Assembly: GCA_033344775.1 (NCBI GenBank)
Contig: JAWPMT010000004.1
Location: 1,488,001-1,552,000, forward strand
Source of the DNA: Cytophagales bacterium
Lineage (GTDB): Bacteria > Bacteroidota > Bacteroidia > Cytophagales > Cyclobacteriaceae
Length of the DNA stretch: 64,000 nucleotides
Reading direction: 5' to 3'
Position 1 is the first letter of the stretch, and every line of letters begins with the position of its first letter. The notes below the pieces were generated by a model. It saw only the letters and a program-made list of their open reading frames with translations, was not told the origin of the DNA and ran no database searches. A program made the translations under genes and the position numbers. Shown here piece after piece: positions 60,098-64,000 of the stretch.

Positions 60098-61087
60098 TCA
60101 AAGTATGTCCTCCTCCATGGTAATCACAATTTTGCCTTTGTGCAGTCCGTCCCCAAAGTACTTGATCAAATAAGGAACTTTGTCGAACGAATGCGGTCCG
60201 TCTATCACTGGTTTGATCGCTCCAGCTTCATACATCTCGTTCATTTTGTCCAGGTATTTGTTTGGTTCCAGTGCCAATACTTTGAACAATTTGCCGGTAA
60301 ACAGTTTAATGACTCCTCCGAAAAACGCCAATTGCAATAGTTTACCGGACTTCCCTCCGACGCTTATGTATTTTCCTTTTGGCTTCAGGGACTTAAGGTA
60401 AGCGCCGGGAGACCGATTCGTCTTGGCATCCAGGATCAGATCATACTGCTTTCCGTTTTGGGTAAAATCCTCTTGTTGATAATCGATCAGATGATCAAAT
60501 CCATGATCTCGCATCATGTCGAATTTATGCGCACCGTCCACACCTGTTACTTCAGCATCATAGGTTTTTGCGATCTGTAACCCAAATGTACCCATGCCTC
60601 CTCCAGCTCCGTTGATTAATACTTGTTGTCCTTTTCCCAGTTTTCCCAGGTCAATTAATGCTTCGTAAGCCAACATGGCAGCATGAGGAATGGCTACCGC
60701 ATCTACAAATGACATACGTTCAGGTTTGATGTGCAATGCTTTCTCATTCACGCACATGTATTCACTGAAGCTCCCGAACTCATGATCGGAGGTATCGCCG
60801 TAAACCGCATCACCTACCTTGAACTGTGTCACCTCAGGCCCTGTTTCCTCGACGATACCCGCGACTTCCATGCCCAATCGCTGAAATCGCTTTCTAGGCT
60901 TGGACCATCCAAACAACAACCGATAGGATTTCGGAAGCCCACTGGAAGCCGACCAATCGTAATCATTGACCGGTGCGGCCTTCACTTTAACGAGTACCTG
61001 TTTTCCTTCGGGCTTTGGTTGATCCACTTCTTGTAAGTGTACTACCTCTTCAGGATTGCCGTAGGTGGTTACGATATAGCTTTTCAA
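60098..61087 (-). CDS. Zinc-free MDR quinone oxidoreductase-like protein
   Basis: A 329-residue medium-chain dehydrogenase/reductase: GroES-like N-domain (VLVKVKAAPVNDYDWSASSG), substrate part, then the Rossmann nucleotide site INGAGGGMGTFGLQIAKTYD near 155-175 and DHLIDYQQEDF. Zinc ligands of alcohol dehydrogenases are absent, as expected for quinone reductases using NAD(P)H. The start is TTG at 61087 (MKSYIVTTYG); there is no in-frame ATG nearby. It begins a three-gene unit with the DUF6713-like and GNAT genes. Confidence 0.88.
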   Translation of the reverse strand: MKSYIVTTYGNPEEVVHLQEVDQPKPEGKQVLVKVKAAPVNDYDWSASSGLPKSYRLLFGWSKPRKRFQRLGMEVAGIVEETGPEVTQFKVGDAVYGDTSDHEFGSFSEYMCVNEKALHIKPERMSFVDAVAIPHAAMLAYEALIDLGKLGKGQQVLINGAGGGMGTFGLQIAKTYDAEVTGVDGAHKFDMMRDHGFDHLIDYQQEDFTQNGKQYDLILDAKTNRSPGAYLKSLKPKGKYISVGGKSGKLLQLAFFGGVIKLFTGKLFKVLALEPNKYLDKMNEMYEAGAIKPVIDGPHSFDKVPYLIKYFGDGLHKGKIVITMEEDIL

Positions 61088-61180
61088 GTTTCAAAATAAT
61101 GATTAGTGATAAAAATACCCATTGATCACCTATACCTACGAATTCATGACCAGTCAGGTCAACAAAAAGTCAGATTCTTC

Positions 61181-61251
61181 TAACTTTGCAATAGCTATAC
61201 ACCATTTAGCTGTTTGACCCGTTTTACCAGGCTATGTCATTTTATATGACA
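61181..61251 (+). promoter_or_regulatory. Possible promoter and hairpin before the chemoreceptor
   Basis: TAACTTTG at 61181-61188 matches the Bacteroidota -7 consensus TAnnTTTG, although no clear -33 TTG is seen. Just before the start codon, TGTCAT-TTTAT-ATGACA (61235-61251) is a perfect 6-bp stem only 5 nt from the ATG at 61257, overlapping the ribosome-binding region. Confidence 0.35.
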
Positions 61252-61256
61252 GATTT

Positions 61257-63791
61257 ATGCTAAGACGATTTTCTATTCGGCAAAAAATGCTTTTGCTGAT
61301 CCTGGGAATTTCGCTGATTACCTATTCCTCGGCGATTACCTATGTAGGATGGAACATGGCTGAAAAATCCATTGCAGACGCTAAGAAGTTGGCGGATCTG
61401 GGAGCAAAGGAAAAAGCCAATCGGATCCAATCCGACTTTGAAGGCTATTTATCGCTTTCCAGAGCGATGGCCAAGATGATCCAGGATTACCCCAGCCTGC
61501 CAGCCAATCAACGATTTGAGCTGGAACGACAACTCTTGTCTAACATACTGGATAGCAACCCCGATCTGAAACAGGTCTGGCTTAGTTGGGACCTATCGTC
61601 CATATGGCTAGAATGGAGTAAAGATCACGGTCGGGAACGTCATGCTTATACACGCTTGCCCAATGGTTCCAGCAGAGAATTCTCAGATTCTACGGACCTT
61701 TCTTCCTATAACCCGGAAAACTTCTACTATCAATTGCGTTTGCTTGAGGAAGAAGGTGCTGCGGAACCTTATCATTTCGCACCAAATGCCTGGCCTGGCT
61801 TGTTGGGCACCAGCATTGTGAGTCCGGTGATGAAAGACCATCAATACCTGGGTCAGGTTGGTTTTGATTTTGCTACGAGTCGATACATGGCCACTACCAC
61901 GTTTGATGCTTTCGAAAGAAGCTACGCCCTGATCATATCTGACAGGGGAAAAGTGGTCGCTCACCCTGACCAGGGGTTGATCAATGAATACATCGACCAA
62001 ATCACTTTTATTAAGGATCGTGATCCGCGCCAATTGAAGCAGCAACTATCTGAGGGAGAAGCCTGGACTTTCGAAGGTTTTGATGGGTATTCAGATGAAA
62101 AAGTATACGTCAATTTGAGACAGGTCCCCATTGGTAAGTCACAAATGTTCTGGACGATAGGCACCGTGGTTCCGTTCAAAGAGATCACGGCCGCATCCAT
62201 CGAAATTATCCGAAATACCATCTTCATTGGACTTGCAGGGCTATTCCTGTTGGTAATGGCCATTGTCTTTATCACCAATAGCATGGTGAGGTCCCTCCAA
62301 AAATCCGAGCAGCTATTGAATAGGCTCGCTCGTGGTGAAGTAGATCCACAGGCACAAATTGCCATTCACGGGAAAGATGAATTGAGTAGGATCTCGCAAT
62401 CAGTTAATTTATTACTGGTAGCGCTATCTAAAAAAGCAGCCTTTGCAGAGGAGATCGGACAGGGCAATTTGAAATCTGATTTTCAACTCTCCGGATCAGC
62501 CGACCAGTTGGGAAAATCCCTGCTGCAAATGCGGCAAAACCTTCTGGCGGTGATTAGTGAAGTCAATCAAGTCATAACTACAGCTGCCGAAGATGGCAAC
62601 TTATCTACTCGCATCAATCAAGAAGAAAAACAAGGGGTATGGCAGGAGTTGGCACAATCCATTAATGATTTACTGGCATCATTCCATTTTCCTTTTCAGG
62701 CCATCAGTTCGCTCACTCAAATGATGGCAGAAGGTGACTTGTCCGAACGTCTGGATGAAGACCTGAAAGGTGATATTGGACAGCTTTCGCTCAACCTGAA
62801 CCAGGGATTGCAAAACCTGACTTTGCTCCTTGCCAACGTCATCGAACAAGTCAACGAAATACAATCGTCGGCTTCGGTTATGCTCGGTACCGGTAAGGAA
62901 ATGAACCTAAGCACCGCTGAAATTGCCCAGGCCATTCAGGAAATGAACAATGGTGCCACAAGCCAGGTAGAACAGACAGACAGGTCTTCTCAGTTGATTG
63001 AAAAGATCATGCAATCTTCATCAGGCATGGAAGATCAGGCACAGAACATCAACAGGGCTGCACAGGCCAGTACTGAGAAAAGTGAACAAGGAATGGACCG
63101 AATCCAAAAGGTAAACCTGTCCATGCAGGACATTTCTACGTTCTCAGCAAAAACCAACGATTCATTTCAGGTATTGACCAACCGTTCGAAAGAAATCTCT
63201 CAGGCTTTGGACGTCATTACTGAGATCGCTGCACAAACCAATCTCCTCGCCCTTAACGCGGCCATAGAAGCGGCCCAGGCGGGAGATGCTGGCAGAGGTT
63301 TTGCCGTAGTGGCGGATGAGATCCGTAAACTGGCCGAAGACTCGCGACGGTCAGCTGGCAGCATCAGTCAATTGGTGGAAGAGGTCCAAAACGACACACA
63401 AGAGGCCGCCCAGGTTTTGGAAGTCATGAATGAGCGCATTCAGGCAGGTGAAGACGCTTCTCAACAAGCCTCCAACGCTTTTCAGGAAATAGCCGGGGCA
63501 ACCGATCAAACCTTACAATTGGCCCGCGAGATTTATGAAGCAAGTCTGGCACAAAAGCAAGACATCCGTGATATCGTGAATATCACCGAATCCGTAGTGG
63601 TCATTGCCGAAGAAACGGCAGCTGGAACAGAAGAGGTATCTAGTTCCGCAGCACAGCTGGCAGCAGGCATGGAGCAGTATCAGTCGCAGACACAGGCAAC
63701 AGCAACTACATTAAACCAATTGAAAATGGCCATCGAAAAGTTTAAGTTGAAGGAAAACGCTTCCCTAACTTTATTGCCAAATGGGCATTAG
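61257..63791 (+). CDS. Methyl-accepting chemotaxis protein with Cache sensor
   Basis: An 844-residue chemoreceptor. TM1 ~11-31; periplasmic double-Cache-like sensor ~35-300 ([32 protein letters not shown]); TM2 ~320-342 ([20 protein letters not shown]); HAMP domain plus a second HAMP-like linker ~345-500; signalling hairpin with the tip [20 protein letters not shown] near 655-674 and [20 protein letters not shown]. It lacks a C-terminal NWETF-type CheR tether. Kinase genes are not adjacent. It probably senses a small organic ligand and controls motility or another Che output. Confidence 0.92.
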   Translation: MLRRFSIRQKMLLLILGISLITYSSAITYVGWNMAEKSIADAKKLADLGAKEKANRIQSDFEGYLSLSRAMAKMIQDYPSLPANQRFELERQLLSNILDSNPDLKQVWLSWDLSSIWLEWSKDHGRERHAYTRLPNGSSREFSDSTDLSSYNPENFYYQLRLLEEEGAAEPYHFAPNAWPGLLGTSIVSPVMKDHQYLGQVGFDFATSRYMATTTFDAFERSYALIISDRGKVVAHPDQGLINEYIDQITFIKDRDPRQLKQQLSEGEAWTFEGFDGYSDEKVYVNLRQVPIGKSQMFWTIGTVVPFKEITAASIEIIRNTIFIGLAGLFLLVMAIVFITNSMVRSLQKSEQLLNRLARGEVDPQAQIAIHGKDELSRISQSVNLLLVALSKKAAFAEEIGQGNLKSDFQLSGSADQLGKSLLQMRQNLLAVISEVNQVITTAAEDGNLSTRINQEEKQGVWQELAQSINDLLASFHFPFQAISSLTQMMAEGDLSERLDEDLKGDIGQLSLNLNQGLQNLTLLLANVIEQVNEIQSSASVMLGTGKEMNLSTAEIAQAIQEMNNGATSQVEQTDRSSQLIEKIMQSSSGMEDQAQNINRAAQASTEKSEQGMDRIQKVNLSMQDISTFSAKTNDSFQVLTNRSKEISQALDVITEIAAQTNLLALNAAIEAAQAGDAGRGFAVVADEIRKLAEDSRRSAGSISQLVEEVQNDTQEAAQVLEVMNERIQAGEDASQQASNAFQEIAGATDQTLQLAREIYEASLAQKQDIRDIVNITESVVVIAEETAAGTEEVSSSAAQLAAGMEQYQSQTQATATTLNQLKMAIEKFKLKENASLTLLPNGH

Positions 63792-63843
63792 ATGTACTAT
63801 GGCATCATAATTGCCGTTTTGTTCAAAACTTAACGACTCAATT

Positions 63844-64000
63844 ATGAAAACTAAAATCATCTTATTCCTCCTCGTCCTGGGTTCTTTTTCTTGCAATGAT
63901 GACGATGACGAAACAACATTATCTTCTGTTCTCCAGGGTATCATTCAGCGCAATAACATAACCGCCCTTGTTCCATGTGTGGCCAATAGTTTTTGTTCGG
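63844..64000 (+). CDS. Lipoprotein, cut by the window edge
   Basis: The visible 52 codons read MKTKIILFLLVLGSFSC then NDDDDETTLSSVLQGIIQRN; the lipobox LGSFSC (C17) is followed by acidic residues that favour outer-membrane sorting. The rest lies beyond 64000 and the function cannot be judged. The start is 52 bp downstream of the chemoreceptor stop on the same strand. Confidence 0.75.
   Translation, partial: MKTKIILFLLVLGSFSCNDDDDETTLSSVLQGIIQRNNITALVPCVANSFCS

Noticed and set aside
75-63791. Long antisense frames over the CHAT, PD40, amylase and MCP genes
   Set aside because: They run opposite well-supported genes, lack recognisable motifs, and have low-complexity or Ser/Arg-rich translations typical of shadow frames.

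Overview
The window is chromosomal DNA of a Bacteroidota bacterium, most likely a marine-type Cytophagales member. This rests on several things: Shine-Dalgarno sites are nearly absent; there are many exported proteins with lipoprotein or Sec signals; MacB/FtsX-type permeases occur, one of them PadR-linked; four AraC regulators have membrane-spanning N-termini; LytTR systems are present; and PD40/OmpA, Kelch, NHL and IPT/TIG proteins are common. Genes are mostly on the minus strand and tightly packed, with frequent 4-bp ATGA overlaps. I saw no rRNA, tRNA, CRISPR array, phage genes or intact insertion sequence. The genus assignment is inference.

Layout. 0-6 kb: a Crp-like regulator with an SRPBCC lipoprotein and an SDR, an exported gluzincin-like protein, small exported proteins, and two copies of a two-hairpin palindromic repeat. 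6-13.5 kb: a three-gene exported operon (OmpA/PD40 protein, helical/propeller protein, TPR-CHAT caspase-like protease). 13.7-21.9 kb: a secreted toroid/FG-GAP protein, an alpha/beta hydrolase, an ECF sigma factor with a membrane partner, DoxX-like proteins and an ABC permease. 22-32.6 kb: AraC regulators, an FdhF/YdeP molybdoenzyme overlapping a cREC protein, a MITE-like palindrome, a lipoprotein alpha-amylase resembling thermococcal GH13_7 enzymes, and a LytS/LytR pair. 32.7-43.5 kb: small housekeeping and accessory genes, a TetR operon with three matching operators, an ACT protein, a second ECF sigma factor and an exported haloalkane dehalogenase. 43.5-46.4 kb: an ABC permease with its PadR regulator.

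46.5-57.9 kb is the most striking part. Four transcription units (NHL lipoprotein-WD40-Kelch; TIG/gluzincin-serine hydrolase-Kelch; a membrane HEGGH peptidase; an exported MarR-like-wing protein) each carry the same 16-bp box, GCAAT-WW-YTGACAAAR, 34-53 nt before the start codon and in the same orientation. Two AraC regulator genes sit in the middle. Two genes of this locus are broken by single lesions, one a frameshift in an A4 run and one an in-frame TAA.

58-64 kb: an endonuclease/exonuclease/phosphatase lipoprotein, a composite inverted-repeat element, a GNAT, a DUF6713-like protein, an MDR oxidoreductase, a Cache-HAMP chemoreceptor and the start of a lipoprotein gene cut by the window edge. 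All motif searches were by eye and family calls come from recognisable motifs; no database was consulted.
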